Notes: a model not told the origin generated them from the sequence alone. Shown: positions 8,834-18,333, counted from the first letter of the stretch. The stretch: 64,000 nucleotides of DNA from Oscillospiraceae bacterium (GCA_015068305.1 SVKV01000004.1:41915-105914); one strand, 5' to 3'. Made by a program: numbers and translations.

Positions 8834-10198
8834 ATGGGAAAACTGACTCTCAAGCAGGCTGCCGCCTGGTGCGGCGGTTGGGTCGACCCGAAATATGAAA
8901 ATATTGAATTTTTAGGTGCAAACAACGATACCCGCATCATCAAGCCCGGCCAGCTGTTTATCGTACTGCAGGGTGCCCGGGACGGCCATGATTTCATCCA
9001 GGCAGCCATGGAAAAGGGTGCAGCTGCTGCTCTGTGCAGCAGATCCGTGGGAGATTATCCCTGCATCATTGTGGAAGATCCCAGAATTGCTCTGGGCGAA
9101 ATTGCCCGGCAGGAACTGCAGCGGATCGGCTGCAAGGTGGTGGCTATTACCGGATCTGTCGGTAAAAGCACTACCAAGGAAATGGTGGCTGCGGTGCTGG
9201 AAAGCACCTACTGTACCGCCAAGACCCCGGCAAACCATAACAATGACATCGGTATGCCCATGGCGATCCTTGCCATGGCAGAAGATACGGAAGTGGCGGT
9301 GCTGGAAATGGGCATGAACCATTTCCGGGAGATTGCATACCTTTCCAATATTGCACAGCCCGACATCGGTGCCATCGTCAACATCGGCTCCATGCACATT
9401 GAATACCTGGGCTCCATCGAGGGTATCCGGAAGGCCAAGCTGGAGATCCTGGAGGGCATGAAGGAAAACGGCAGGCTGGTGCTCAATGGCGACGATGCCA
9501 TGCTGAATCCGCTGCCGGAGCAGCCGGAGCGGGAAGTGATCTACTACGGAAGCCACGGACAGCCCTGCGGCGTCCGGGCCCGGGATGTCCGGGAAGAGGA
9601 CGGGATCCTCAGCTTCCGGGTTGAAACAGATCAGGAGAATTTTCTGGTGGAGCTGGCGCTGGAGGGACTTCATTTTGTGCCCGACGCCCTGACAGCCATT
9701 ACCGTTGGTCTGGAGCTGAAGGTTCCGGTGCCCCGAATCCAGGAAAAGCTTTCCATGTTCCGGAATATGGCCGGACGGCAGGAGATTTACCAGGCGAAGG
9801 GATATACCATTATTTCCGACTGCTATAATGCGGGCCCCGAGTCCATGGCAGCGGCCCTTGCCGTTCTGGGCAAAAAGAGCGGCCGCCGGATCGCGGTACT
9901 GGGTGATATGCTGGAGCTGGGCGACTGCGCCTGGGCAGAGCATTATAAGATTGGCCGCATCGCCAAGGAAAATGCGGAAATGGTGCTGGCTTACGGTCAC
10001 CACGGCCCCAGAGTGGTCAGCGGCGCCCTGACCGGCGGTATGAGCGGCGCCAATGCCCGCTGCTTTGAAACCCATGAGGAAATGGTGCAGCATCTGAAGC
10101 GGACCGCAAAGGCCGGGGATGTGCTGCTGTTTAAGGGCAGCCGGGGCATGCATATGGAAAAAGTGCTGGAAGGCTTCCTGAAAGAAGAGAAAGAATAA
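8834..10198 (+). CDS. murF: UDP-MurNAc-tripeptide D-Ala-D-Ala ligase MurF
   Basis: The last cytoplasmic Mur ligase, joining D-Ala-D-Ala to UDP-MurNAc-tripeptide. It has 454 residues. The ATP-binding TGSVGKST is at 106-113, then KTPANHNND and EMGMNHFREI, both MurF hallmarks, and DCYNAGPESM near 331-340. It starts 6 nt after murE with a weak ribosome site, so expression probably depends on translational coupling to murE. Confidence 0.96.
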   Translation: MGKLTLKQAAAWCGGWVDPKYENIEFLGANNDTRIIKPGQLFIVLQGARDGHDFIQAAMEKGAAAALCSRSVGDYPCIIVEDPRIALGEIARQELQRIGCKVVAITGSVGKSTTKEMVAAVLESTYCTAKTPANHNNDIGMPMAILAMAEDTEVAVLEMGMNHFREIAYLSNIAQPDIGAIVNIGSMHIEYLGSIEGIRKAKLEILEGMKENGRLVLNGDDAMLNPLPEQPEREVIYYGSHGQPCGVRARDVREEDGILSFRVETDQENFLVELALEGLHFVPDALTAITVGLELKVPVPRIQEKLSMFRNMAGRQEIYQAKGYTIISDCYNAGPESMAAALAVLGKKSGRRIAVLGDMLELGDCAWAEHYKIGRIAKENAEMVLAYGHHGPRVVSGALTGGMSGANARCFETHEEMVQHLKRTAKAGDVLLFKGSRGMHMEKVLEGFLKEEKE

Positions 10199-10212
10199 CG
10201 GAGGAATTCTCA

Positions 10213-11190
10213 ATGACTAGAATTTTGGTTACGGCGCTGGTGGGCGGTGTGCTGTCCGGTGTCATCGGCTATTTTCTGATTCCGGTCTTACGGACCATCA
10301 AGGCAGGCCAGTCCATCCGGGAGGTGGGTCCCACCTGGCATAACTACAAGGCTGGCACTCCCATGATGGGCGGACTGATGTTCATTGCGGCGGCCATTAT
10401 CTGCCTGCTGTGCAACATTCCCTTTATGCAGGATTACTCCGTATTTCTGGTGCTGGCGATTTCCCTGTGCTTCGGTGCCGTGGGCTTTGTGGATGATTAC
10501 TGCAAGCTGAAGAAAAAGCAGAATGAAGGCCTGACATCCATTCAGAAGCTGATGCTGCAGCTGGCTGCCTCCGCACTGTTTCTGTACATCATGTACCGCA
10601 GCGGCAGCATGAACTGCCATTTGTACATCCCCTTTGTAAATGTGACCTTTGAGATCCACCCAATCGCCTATATTTTCTTCGCCATGTTCGTGATGGTGGG
10701 TTGCGACAATGCGGTGAATCTGACCGACGGCGTGGACGGCCTGTCCAGCTCCGTGACATTGCCCGTCATGGTGTTCTTCACTGCTGCGGCAGTGGCAAAC
10801 GGCAGAATGGATCTGGCTTTGCTGCCTGCCTGCCTGCTGGGCGGCCTGATCGCCTACCTGTTCTACAACTGGCATCCTGCCAAGGTGTTCATGGGCGATA
10901 CCGGCTCTCTGTTCCTGGGCGGCGTGGTCTGTGCCATGAGCTTTGCCCTGGACATGCCTCTGATTCTGATTCTGGTGGGCTTTGTGTACATCTGCGAGAC
11001 GGTGTCCGTCATTTTGCAGGTGGGCTATTTCAAGCTGACCCATGGCAAGCGCCTGTTTAAGATGTCTCCCATCCACCATCATTTTGAGATGTGCGGCTGG
11101 AAGGAAGAAAAAATCGTGCTGACCTTTGCGGCGGTTTCCGCAATCATGTGCCTGATCGCCTGGTTCGGCATTCCCAAGCCTTTTTTCTAA
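10213..11190 (+). CDS. mraY: Phospho-N-acetylmuramoyl-pentapeptide transferase MraY
   Basis: Polytopic membrane enzyme transferring phospho-MurNAc-pentapeptide to undecaprenyl phosphate, giving lipid I. The 325 residues show about ten hydrophobic segments and the catalytic motifs FVDDYCKLKKK (DDxxK), DNAVNLTDGVDGL and the cytoplasmic SPIHHHFE near the C-terminus. GGAGG precedes the ATG. It is followed directly by ftsW; the murD gene that often lies between them is missing. Confidence 0.97.
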   Translation: MTRILVTALVGGVLSGVIGYFLIPVLRTIKAGQSIREVGPTWHNYKAGTPMMGGLMFIAAAIICLLCNIPFMQDYSVFLVLAISLCFGAVGFVDDYCKLKKKQNEGLTSIQKLMLQLAASALFLYIMYRSGSMNCHLYIPFVNVTFEIHPIAYIFFAMFVMVGCDNAVNLTDGVDGLSSSVTLPVMVFFTAAAVANGRMDLALLPACLLGGLIAYLFYNWHPAKVFMGDTGSLFLGGVVCAMSFALDMPLILILVGFVYICETVSVILQVGYFKLTHGKRLFKMSPIHHHFEMCGWKEEKIVLTFAAVSAIMCLIAWFGIPKPFF

Positions 11191-11207
11191 ACTGAAAGGA
11201 GCAATTG

Positions 11208-12371
11208 ATGGCATCGAAGGCTTCTTCGCATGCCAATGAGGACCGCCGCGGTCACCGCGGTGCAACTGTGGATATTCCTTTTCTGGTTCTGGTGCTGCTG
11301 TTGCTGGCGGTGGGGCTGACGATGCTCTACTCTGCCAGCTACGCCCAGAGCGAATATGATACGGGTTACGAAATTTCCACCCGTTACCTGCAAAAACAGG
11401 CCGTCTGTGCAGCCATCGGCCTGGCGGCAATGTGGGCTTTCAGCCGGATTCCGGCGCAGGTTTGGTATCACGCTGCCTGGCCCCTTTACGGAGTCAGTAT
11501 TTTGCTGCTGCTTTCGGTGCTGCTCATCGGCGAGGAAGTCAATGGCGCAAAGCGCTGGATCAACATCGCCGGTATTCAGTTTCAGCCCTCGGAAGTGGCA
11601 AAATTCACCATGATTCTGATCTTTGCCCGGCTGACCCGGCGGTTTGGCCCGGATGCCAGGAAATTCCGCTACGGCGTCCTGGGTTTCGGCCTGGCACTGA
11701 TGGGAATCCTGCTGCCGCTGGCGCTGGAAAAGCATCTGTCTGCCATTATGCTCATGGGCATGGTGGCGGTGGTGATGATGTTTGTGGCAGGGACCCATCC
11801 CAAGTGGCTTCTGGCCGGTGCCGGAGCGGCGGTGGTGTTTGTTGTCATCTATGTCAGCTTCATGGGCTATGCCGGTGACCGGATCACCGCCTGGCTCCAT
11901 CCGGATGCAGACCCCGGGGACACGGGGTATCAGATTCTGCAGTCCCTTTACGCTATCGGCTCCGGCGGCGTTTTTGGTCTGGGACTGGGCAAATCCAAGC
12001 AAAAATATCTGTATTTACCTTTTCAGTATAACGACTATATCTTTGCAATCATCTGTGAGGAGCTGGGCCTTTTCGGAGCGGTGCTGATCATGGTCCTGTT
12101 TTCCGTGACCATCCTCCGGGGCTACTGGATTGCCCTGCGTTCTTCCGACCGGTTTTCGACGGTACTGGCCGCAGGACTTGTAACACTCATCGCCGTCCAG
12201 ACTGTCTTAAATCTGGGGGTGGTGACGAATCTTCTGCCATCGACAGGCATCGCCCTGCCGTTTTTCTCCTATGGAGGTACGGCCCTGGCGGTGAATCTGG
12301 GGGAGATGGGCATTGTTTTGAGCATTTCGCGGCAACGCGATGAGATAAAGAAACAGGAGGACATCCTATGA
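11208..12371 (+). CDS. ftsW: SEDS peptidoglycan glycosyltransferase FtsW
   Basis: A 387-residue SEDS-family membrane protein, polymerising lipid II at the septum with its cognate class B PBP. Visible signatures are GAKRWINIAGIQFQPSEVAK near residue 111-130 and, toward the C-terminus, NLGVVTNLLPSTGIALPFFSYGG (here cited as NLGVVTNLLPSTG plus LPFFSYGG). ATG at 11208 is preferred to the overlapping TTG at 11205 because AAAGGAG is well spaced from it. Position between mraY and murG favours FtsW over RodA or SpoVE. The stop overlaps murG by 4 nt. Confidence 0.93.
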   Translation: MASKASSHANEDRRGHRGATVDIPFLVLVLLLLAVGLTMLYSASYAQSEYDTGYEISTRYLQKQAVCAAIGLAAMWAFSRIPAQVWYHAAWPLYGVSILLLLSVLLIGEEVNGAKRWINIAGIQFQPSEVAKFTMILIFARLTRRFGPDARKFRYGVLGFGLALMGILLPLALEKHLSAIMLMGMVAVVMMFVAGTHPKWLLAGAGAAVVFVVIYVSFMGYAGDRITAWLHPDADPGDTGYQILQSLYAIGSGGVFGLGLGKSKQKYLYLPFQYNDYIFAIICEELGLFGAVLIMVLFSVTILRGYWIALRSSDRFSTVLAAGLVTLIAVQTVLNLGVVTNLLPSTGIALPFFSYGGTALAVNLGEMGIVLSISRQRDEIKKQEDIL

Positions 12372-13495
12372 ACGTGATTTTTACCTGCGGCGGTACCGGC
12401 GGACACATCAATCCCGCCATCGCCGTGGCCAATATACTCAAAGAAAGACAGCCCGATGTAAAGATCCTCTTCATCGGTGCCCAGGGCCATATGGAGGAGA
12501 AACTGGTTCCTGCCGCAGGCTTTGAACTGGTGACGCTACCAGGCTCGGGCCTCAGCCGGAAGCTGAATCTGGCCGGCATCAAGAAAAACGTCAATGCCAT
12601 CAAGTGTGTCCTCAGTGCAGTGGGCAAATGCAAAAAGATCATCCGGGAATTCGGTGCGGATGTGATCGTGGGTACCGGCGGCTATGCCAGCTTTCCGGCA
12701 CTCCTGGCAGGCTCTCAGCTGAAGGTTCCCACGGTGGTCCACGAGGCCAATGCAGTCCCCGGACTGACTACCAAGATGGCCGCCGCCGTTGCGGACCGGG
12801 TGCTGGTATGCTTTGAAGAAAGCGTCAAGTATTATAAAAATCCCGACCAGGTGGAAGTGGTGGGCATGCCGGTCCGGAAGGAATTCCTCTTCTGCGACAA
12901 GGCTGCTGCCCGGAAGGAGCTGGGCATCGATGACGGAAAGGCCGTGGTGGTTTCCGCCTTTGGCAGCCAGGGCGCCAAGGTCATGAATGAGACCATGGCC
13001 GATATGATGCCGCTGGAAAAGGCTGATGGCTTCCCCTTCCACCATATCCATGCCACCGGTTCTTTCGGCAGGGAGTGGATGCCCCAGCGGGTGAAGGACA
13101 ACGGTGTGGACTTTGAAAAGGAACCCATGCTGGACATTCGGGAGTATATTTACAATATGCCCACCGTGATGGCTGCCGCCGATGTGGTCATCGGCCGGGC
13201 AGGCAGCGCCACCTGCAATGAGATCGCCGCTGCCGGTACTCCCTGCATTCTGATCCCTTCTCCCAATGTGACCAACAACCACCAGGAGAAGAACGCCCGG
13301 GTGCTGGAAGAAGCAGGCGGCGCGGTGGTGGTCCTGGAAAAAGACTGCAATCCGGAAAAAATGTACGAACTGGTCACAGCCCTTCTGGCAGAGGAAAGCC
13401 GCCGGCAGGAGATGACCAAAGCCCTCCACAGCCTGGTGAAATCCGATTCCGCCCAGCGGATCTGTGATATCGTGGAGGAACTGGCCAAGAACTGA
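12368..13495 (+). CDS. murG: UDP-GlcNAc:lipid I transferase MurG
   Basis: Peripheral GT-B glycosyltransferase that adds GlcNAc to lipid I, making lipid II. The 375-residue protein begins with the glycine-rich TCGGTGGHINPAIAVA motif (about 5-20), and has GTGGYASFPALLA and VHEANAVPG in the N domain and GRAGSATCNEIAAAGTP in the C-terminal donor site. It overlaps ftsW by 4 nt (ATGA) and is followed by ftsQ after 20 nt. Confidence 0.97.
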   Translation: MNVIFTCGGTGGHINPAIAVANILKERQPDVKILFIGAQGHMEEKLVPAAGFELVTLPGSGLSRKLNLAGIKKNVNAIKCVLSAVGKCKKIIREFGADVIVGTGGYASFPALLAGSQLKVPTVVHEANAVPGLTTKMAAAVADRVLVCFEESVKYYKNPDQVEVVGMPVRKEFLFCDKAAARKELGIDDGKAVVVSAFGSQGAKVMNETMADMMPLEKADGFPFHHIHATGSFGREWMPQRVKDNGVDFEKEPMLDIREYIYNMPTVMAAADVVIGRAGSATCNEIAAAGTPCILIPSPNVTNNHQEKNARVLEEAGGAVVVLEKDCNPEKMYELVTALLAEESRRQEMTKALHSLVKSDSAQRICDIVEELAKN

Positions 13496-13515
13496 TCCTT
13501 CGAAGGAGGAACCCT

Positions 13516-14793
13516 ATGAGTACCAATCAGAAGACCCGGAGTGCTTCCCAGCAGAGCCGGTCAACTGCAAAAAAGAAAAAGAAGAAAACTCTGCTCCAGC
13601 GGGTTCTGGGCGGCAGCAGCAAAACGGCTGCCCGTCCTGCTGCAAAGCAGGCAGCGCCCCGCCAGGGAAGCCGTCCGGCCGCCCAGTCCGGAGCAGCCCG
13701 GCCCAGCGCCGAGGAAATTGCCCGCCGCAGGGAGGCTGCGGCCCGGCAGGCAAAACTGCAGCAGCAGGCAGCTTCCGAACAGCTGAATGCAGCGGCCCAG
13801 TCTCTGCCGGAGGAGGTGTTCAACACCACCCAGCAGACCCGCAAGGAGCGCACCCCCGAAGAGAAGAAGCGCATTGCCATGCGCAAAAAGTCTGCCAAGC
13901 GCAGCAAGGAACGGGAAAAGGAAGCAAAGAAGGCTGCCAACCGGCCCACCGTTACCTACACCCAGCCCAGCCCCTTCAACCTCAACAAGCTGCTGCTGCA
14001 GCTGACTGTGGTGATCGCGGTGGTTCTGGCAGTGGTCATCGGTCTTTCCGTGTTTTTCAAGGTCGACCGGGTCGTGGTATACGGCAACAAGGCTTACAGC
14101 GCCTGGACCGTTCAGGAGGCCTCCGGCATTGAAGGCGGCGAAAATCTGCTTTCTTTCGGCAGAACCCGGGCCTGCGGTAAGATTATTACGGCCCTTCCTT
14201 ATGTAAAAAATGTGCGGATCGGTATAAATCTGCCGGACACGGTCAATATTTACATAGAGGAATTTGATGTCTCCTATGCGGTGGAGTCCACAGACGGCAT
14301 CTGGTGGCTGATGACATCCAACGGCAAGATCACCGAGCAGATCGATAAATTTGCGGCCGGCAGCTACACCAAGATCACCGGCATCCAGCTGGACAATCCT
14401 TCCGTTGGCAGCCAGGCAAAGGCAAAGGAGAATCTGGTCCAGGAGGATGTGCCTGCAGAAACCGGAGATCCTCTTGCCGGCACCGAAGCAACCGCTCCGG
14501 TGATTACGGTGACGGCCAATGACCGGCTCCAGGCAGCACTGCTGATTCTGGAATCTCTGGAGCTTAACGACATCGTCGGTGAGGTTTCCAGCGTGAATGT
14601 GACGAGTCTGTTCAATCTGGAACTGATGTACGGCCAGCGCTACCAGGTGAAGCTGGGCGATACCTCCCAGATGGATTACAAGATCTCTATGATGAAGAAG
14701 TCGGTTGCTCAGCTGAACGACTACCAGACCGGTATTCTAGATGTCAGCTTCACCACCTGGCCCGATGAGCCCTTCTACACGCCTTTGGCATGA
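13516..14793 (+). CDS. ftsQ: FtsQ/DivIB-type division protein with POTRA domain
   Basis: A 425-residue bitopic divisome protein. The first 150 residues are a long Lys/Ala/Arg/Gln-rich cytoplasmic tail of low complexity, unusual in its length. One membrane helix lies at about 159-181, followed by a POTRA domain (VYGNKAYSAWTVQEASGI and LPYVKNVRIGINLPDTV) and a FtsQ-type beta domain. It would form the FtsQ-FtsL-FtsB complex with the FtsL-like protein encoded upstream. AAGGAGG precedes the start. The gene ends the murG operon; ftsZ has its own promoter. Confidence 0.88.
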   Translation: MSTNQKTRSASQQSRSTAKKKKKKTLLQRVLGGSSKTAARPAAKQAAPRQGSRPAAQSGAARPSAEEIARRREAAARQAKLQQQAASEQLNAAAQSLPEEVFNTTQQTRKERTPEEKKRIAMRKKSAKRSKEREKEAKKAANRPTVTYTQPSPFNLNKLLLQLTVVIAVVLAVVIGLSVFFKVDRVVVYGNKAYSAWTVQEASGIEGGENLLSFGRTRACGKIITALPYVKNVRIGINLPDTVNIYIEEFDVSYAVESTDGIWWLMTSNGKITEQIDKFAAGSYTKITGIQLDNPSVGSQAKAKENLVQEDVPAETGDPLAGTEATAPVITVTANDRLQAALLILESLELNDIVGEVSSVNVTSLFNLELMYGQRYQVKLGDTSQMDYKISMMKKSVAQLNDYQTGILDVSFTTWPDEPFYTPLA

Positions 14794-14840
14794 TTCAGAC
14801 AGAAAAATGTAAAATTAAAAGGTATTTTCAAGAATTTGTA

Positions 14841-14869
14841 TTGACCAATTGGAAATTTCGGGATAGAAT
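14841..14869 (+). promoter_or_regulatory. ftsZ promoter
   Basis: TTGACC (14841-14846), a 17-nt spacer and TAGAAT (14864-14869). The expected transcript start near 14876 lies downstream of an in-frame ATG at 14872, which helps rule that ATG out as the ftsZ start. Confidence 0.75.
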
Positions 14870-14943
14870 ATATGGGTAAAAATAAACGCAAACGTAATGC
14901 AGAAGCAATTTCTGCTGAAAAACGATACATAGGAGGAGAGATT

Positions 14944-16026
14944 ATGTCCGAATCTTTGCAGGAGCGCGTCGTCAAAATTAAAGTCATTGGTGTCGGCGGC
15001 GCCGGCAACAATGTTATTAACCGTATGATTGCTTCCGGTTTGGAAGGTGTGGACTTTGTGGTTGTCAACACCGACAAGCAGGATCTGAATAAGTCCAAGT
15101 GCCCCAACAAGATCCAGATTGGCGAAAAGCTGACTGGTGGTATGGGTGCAGGTTCCAAGCCCGACATCGGCAAAAAGTCCGCTGAGGAGTCCCGTGCAGC
15201 CATTGCCAAGGTCCTGGAGAACACCGATATGGTGTTCATCACCGCTGGTATGGGCGGCGGCACCGGCACCGGCGCAGCACCCATCGTGGCAGACCTGGCT
15301 CACGAGGCCGGCATTCTGACCGTTGGTGTTGTCACCAAGCCCTTCAAGTTTGAGGGTGCAAACCGTATGCGTCAGGCAGAGGCCGGTATCGCTGAGCTCA
15401 GCGGCAAGGTCGATTCCCTGATCATCATCCCCAACGACCGTCTGAAGTACGTCACCGATCAGAAGATCACCTTCGCCAATGCATTCGGCATTGCTGACGA
15501 TGTGCTGAAGCAGGCTGTTGCTTCCATCTCTGAGCTGGTTGGCTTCTCCAACAACGTCATCATCAACCTGGACTTTGCCGACGTTTCCGCTGTCATGAAG
15601 GATGCCGGCCGGGCTCACATGGGCGTCGGTACCGCAGCAGGCCGCGAAAAGGCGGAGCAGGCCGCTCAGATGGCTATCGCAAGCCCCCTGCTGGAGACCG
15701 CCATCAACGGCGCTACCGGCGTTCTGGTCAATGTGACCGGTTCTTCCGAGATGACTCTGGACGACGTGGAGACCGCTGCCGGCATCGTGCAGGAAGCTGC
15801 AAATCCCGATGCCAACATCATCTTCGGTGCCACTGTGTCCGAGGACTTCCAGGACGAGATGCGCGTGACCGTTATTGCCACCGGCTTCGACCAGGCAAAT
15901 TTCGGCTTCAGCGCCAAGAAGGCTCCCGAGGCCAAGAAGGCTGAGGAAGAGGTTGTCATGAAGCCTGTTGAGGCTCCCGCTGACATCGGTGAGATTGACG
16001 AGATCTTCAAGATCTTCAGCCGCTAA
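14944..16026 (+). CDS. ftsZ: Cell division GTPase FtsZ
   Basis: The tubulin homologue that polymerises into the Z ring. From the ATG at 14944, preceded by AGGAGG, the protein has 360 residues. The GTP-binding signature GGGTGTG is at 104-110, and the T7 synergy loop contains NLDFAD near 206-211. The C-terminal variable linker is short and charged. The final peptide, ending DIGEIDEIFKIFSR, replaces the common DIPxFLR-type tail that binds FtsA and SepF. No ftsA precedes it. A strong terminator follows. Confidence 0.96.
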   Translation: MSESLQERVVKIKVIGVGGAGNNVINRMIASGLEGVDFVVVNTDKQDLNKSKCPNKIQIGEKLTGGMGAGSKPDIGKKSAEESRAAIAKVLENTDMVFITAGMGGGTGTGAAPIVADLAHEAGILTVGVVTKPFKFEGANRMRQAEAGIAELSGKVDSLIIIPNDRLKYVTDQKITFANAFGIADDVLKQAVASISELVGFSNNVIINLDFADVSAVMKDAGRAHMGVGTAAGREKAEQAAQMAIASPLLETAINGATGVLVNVTGSSEMTLDDVETAAGIVQEAANPDANIIFGATVSEDFQDEMRVTVIATGFDQANFGFSAKKAPEAKKAEEEVVMKPVEAPADIGEIDEIFKIFSR

Positions 16027-16039
16027 TCGAAATAACGTC

Positions 16040-16064
16040 AACCCGGCCCGTCACGGGCCGGGTT
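16040..16064 (+). terminator. Terminator after ftsZ
   Basis: A perfect 11-bp GC-rich stem (16040-16050 with 16054-16064) and TCA loop are followed by a moderately T-rich tail. Confidence 0.85.
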
Positions 16065-16085
16065 GGTTCTTTGTGAGGATACGGA

Positions 16086-16835
16086 ATGGACGCTTATCAT
16101 GCCCTGGCGGCCAGTTATGACCGGCTGACCAATGACGTGGACTATGAGGCCACGGTGAAATTTTATATGCAGATTCTGGAGCAGGAGGGGTACAAACCCA
16201 GGACTGTTGCGGATCTGGCCTGCGGCACCGGCTCCGTTACGGCCATTCTGGCAAAGATGGGCTACCCGGTGCTGGGCGTAGATATGTCCGAGGAAATGCT
16301 GACAGAAGCTGCCATGAAGACCATGGACTTGGATCCCATGCCCCGGTTCGTCTGTCAGAAGCTCCAGGAATTGAGACTTCCCAGAGCCGTGGACATGGCT
16401 GTGTGCGCCCTGGACAGTCTGGACTATATCACAAACCCCGACGACTGCGCCGAGGCCATCCGGCGCATCTACAAGGCCCTGAATCCCGGCGGCATCTTCA
16501 TCTTCGATGTGAACACCCCGGAAAAACTCCGGGCCATGGACGGCCAGGTGTTCCTGGATGAAGACGACGATGTATACTGCGTCTGGCGGGGCGAATTCGA
16601 CGAGAAAGAAAATATCTGCACCTACTGGATGGATCTGTTCCAGCGGCAGGGGAATACCTGGAACCGCAGCTATGAGGAGCACCGGGAGTATGCCTATTCC
16701 GAGGCGCAGCTCCGGAGCTATCTGAAGAATGCAGGTTTTACACATATTGAAGTTTACGCAGACCGCAGCTTTGAAGCCCCCCGGGAAGGGGAGCAGCGGA
16801 TCTATTTCAAGGCAAGAAAGGGACGAATCAAATGA
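16086..16835 (+). CDS. Class I SAM-dependent methyltransferase
   Basis: A 249-residue Rossmann-fold methyltransferase. Motif I is DLACGTGSVTAIL at about 43-55, followed by the acidic end of beta2 in LGVDMSEEML; the later NPGGIFIFDVNTPEKL is typical of small-molecule methyltransferases. The substrate cannot be read from the sequence. It overlaps hslO by 4 nt, so the two are co-translated. It follows the ftsZ terminator, and I see no strong separate promoter, so it could be partly read through. Confidence 0.85.
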   Translation: MDAYHALAASYDRLTNDVDYEATVKFYMQILEQEGYKPRTVADLACGTGSVTAILAKMGYPVLGVDMSEEMLTEAAMKTMDLDPMPRFVCQKLQELRLPRAVDMAVCALDSLDYITNPDDCAEAIRRIYKALNPGGIFIFDVNTPEKLRAMDGQVFLDEDDDVYCVWRGEFDEKENICTYWMDLFQRQGNTWNRSYEEHREYAYSEAQLRSYLKNAGFTHIEVYADRSFEAPREGEQRIYFKARKGRIK

Positions 16836-17710
16836 ATGACTACTTAGTTCGCGGTATGAGCATGGACGGCTTCGTGAAGGTCGTGGCCATCCGCTCCACC
16901 GAGATTGTACGCCGGGGCGCCCAGATTCAGGGAACAACCCCCAATGCCACAGCGGCCTTCGGACGGGCTCTGACGGCAGCTTCCATGATGGGAAATATGC
17001 AGAAGGTGGAAAACGGTTCCATGACCATGCAGATCAAGGGCGGCGGCCCCATCGGCTCCATCACCTGCGTTTCCGATGCGGTGGGCAATGTCCGGGGCTA
17101 TGTTGTGGAGCCTAAGGTGCCTCTGGTGGAAAAATTCCCCGGCAAGCTGGACGTGGGCGCAACAGTCGGCACCGACGGCACCCTGACCATTATCCGGGAC
17201 CTGCAGATGAAGGAACCCTATATCGGCTCCGTGGAGTTGGTGTCCGGTGAGATCGGCGATGATGTGACGGCCTATTTCGCCCAGAGCGAGCAGACCCCCA
17301 CAGCCTGCGCACTGGGTGTGCTGGTGGATACGGACTGCAGTGTGAAGGTTGCTGGCGGCTATCTGATCCAGCTGCTGCCCGGTGCCCCCGATGAAACCAT
17401 CGATGCAGTGGAGGCCGGCATCAAGCGGGCCGGTGCCGTGACCAAAATGCTGGACGCTGGCATGACCCCGGAGGATATTCTGGGCCAGGTCTGCGGTGAA
17501 CTGGGTGTTGTGTTCATGGAAACTACCGAGGTGTCCTATAAGTGCTACTGTTCCCGGGAGCGGGTGGAGGCAGCGCTGATCAGCCTGGGCAAAAAGGAGT
17601 TGGCAGAGATCGCTGCCGAGGGAAAAACCTTCCCGGTGGAATGTCAGTTCTGCGATACGGTTTATGAGTTCACGCCCGACGACATTCGGAAACTGATCGA
17701 AAATAGTTAA
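16832..17710 (+). CDS. hslO: Redox-regulated chaperone Hsp33
   Basis: Hsp33 is a cytoplasmic holdase activated by oxidation of a zinc-bound cysteine cluster. The 292-residue length fits. The C-terminal switch is intact: C238 and C240 (CYC) with C271 and C274 (CQFC). The N-terminal region contains the conserved GGGPIGSI-like core (KGGGPIGSITCVSD). The start overlaps the methyltransferase stop. Confidence 0.96.
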   Translation: MNDYLVRGMSMDGFVKVVAIRSTEIVRRGAQIQGTTPNATAAFGRALTAASMMGNMQKVENGSMTMQIKGGGPIGSITCVSDAVGNVRGYVVEPKVPLVEKFPGKLDVGATVGTDGTLTIIRDLQMKEPYIGSVELVSGEIGDDVTAYFAQSEQTPTACALGVLVDTDCSVKVAGGYLIQLLPGAPDETIDAVEAGIKRAGAVTKMLDAGMTPEDILGQVCGELGVVFMETTEVSYKCYCSRERVEAALISLGKKELAEIAAEGKTFPVECQFCDTVYEFTPDDIRKLIENS

Positions 17711-17786
17711 GAAATAACAGAAAAATGGTGGGAAACCTGGTGAATTATCCAAAAGAAAGTTTTTTGGAAAAAATCGAAAAAACTGC

Positions 17787-17815
17787 TTGACAAAATGGGG
17801 TCTCCTGTGTATAAT
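17787..17815 (+). promoter_or_regulatory. tRNA operon promoter
   Basis: TTGACA (17787-17792), 17 nt, TATAAT (17810-17815): both hexamers are full consensus, 38 nt upstream of the first tRNA. Confidence 0.9.
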
Positions 17816-17852
17816 AATCTACGTCGCTGAGGCAAACAGCCAACGCGAACAC

Positions 17853-17928
17853 GGGAGCATAGCTCAGCTGGGAGAGCATCTGCCTTACAAGCAGGAGGTC
17901 ACAGGTTCGAGCCCTGTTGTTCCCACCA
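17853..17928 (+). tRNA. tRNA-Val (anticodon TAC)
   Basis: Full cloverleaf of 76 nt with a 7-bp acceptor stem, anticodon loop CTTACAA and T-loop GTTCGAG. The 3' CCA is encoded. Confidence 0.96.
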
Positions 17929-17935
17929 TCAATTT

Positions 17936-18012
17936 GGCCCTGTGGTGCAGTCGGTTAGCACGCCAGCCTGTCACGCTGGAGGTCGACGGTTCGAGTCCGT
18001 TCGGGGTCGCCA
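17936..18012 (+). tRNA. tRNA-Asp (anticodon GTC)
   Basis: 77 nt, acceptor stem with G-U pairs, anticodon loop CTGTCAC, T-loop GTTCGAG, encoded CCA and the G73 discriminator expected for Asp. It starts 7 nt after tRNA-Val. Confidence 0.96.
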
Positions 18013-18057
18013 TAAAGTCGCAAATTTGCGCACATGAGGAAGGTTCCTTCCTCATAT

Positions 18058-18133
<76 letters not shown>

Positions 18134-18138
18134 AATTT

Positions 18139-18214
18139 GCGGGTGTAGCTCATCCGGTAGAGCGCCACCTTGCCAAGGTGGAGGTAGCGAGTTCGAGCCT
18201 CGTCACCCGCTCCA
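18139..18214 (+). tRNA. tRNA-Gly (anticodon GCC)
   Basis: 76 nt, anticodon loop TTGCCAA, discriminator T and encoded CCA. It begins 5 nt after tRNA-Phe. Confidence 0.96.
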
Positions 18215-18254
18215 AATAATCAGGAACGTATCCACGCGTTCCTGATTTCCATAT

Positions 18255-18329
18255 GGTACCGTAGCCAAGTGGTAAGGCCCCGGTCTGCAAAACCGTTATT
18301 CGCCAGTTCAAATCTGGCCGGTACCTCCA
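18255..18329 (+). tRNA. tRNA-Cys (anticodon GCA)
   Basis: 75 nt, anticodon loop CTGCAAA, T73 discriminator as expected for Cys, encoded CCA. A spacer hairpin (ATCAGGAACG with CGTTCCTGAT) precedes it. Its 3' end is partly repeated downstream at 18484-18500. Confidence 0.96.
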
Positions 18330-18333
18330 AAAG

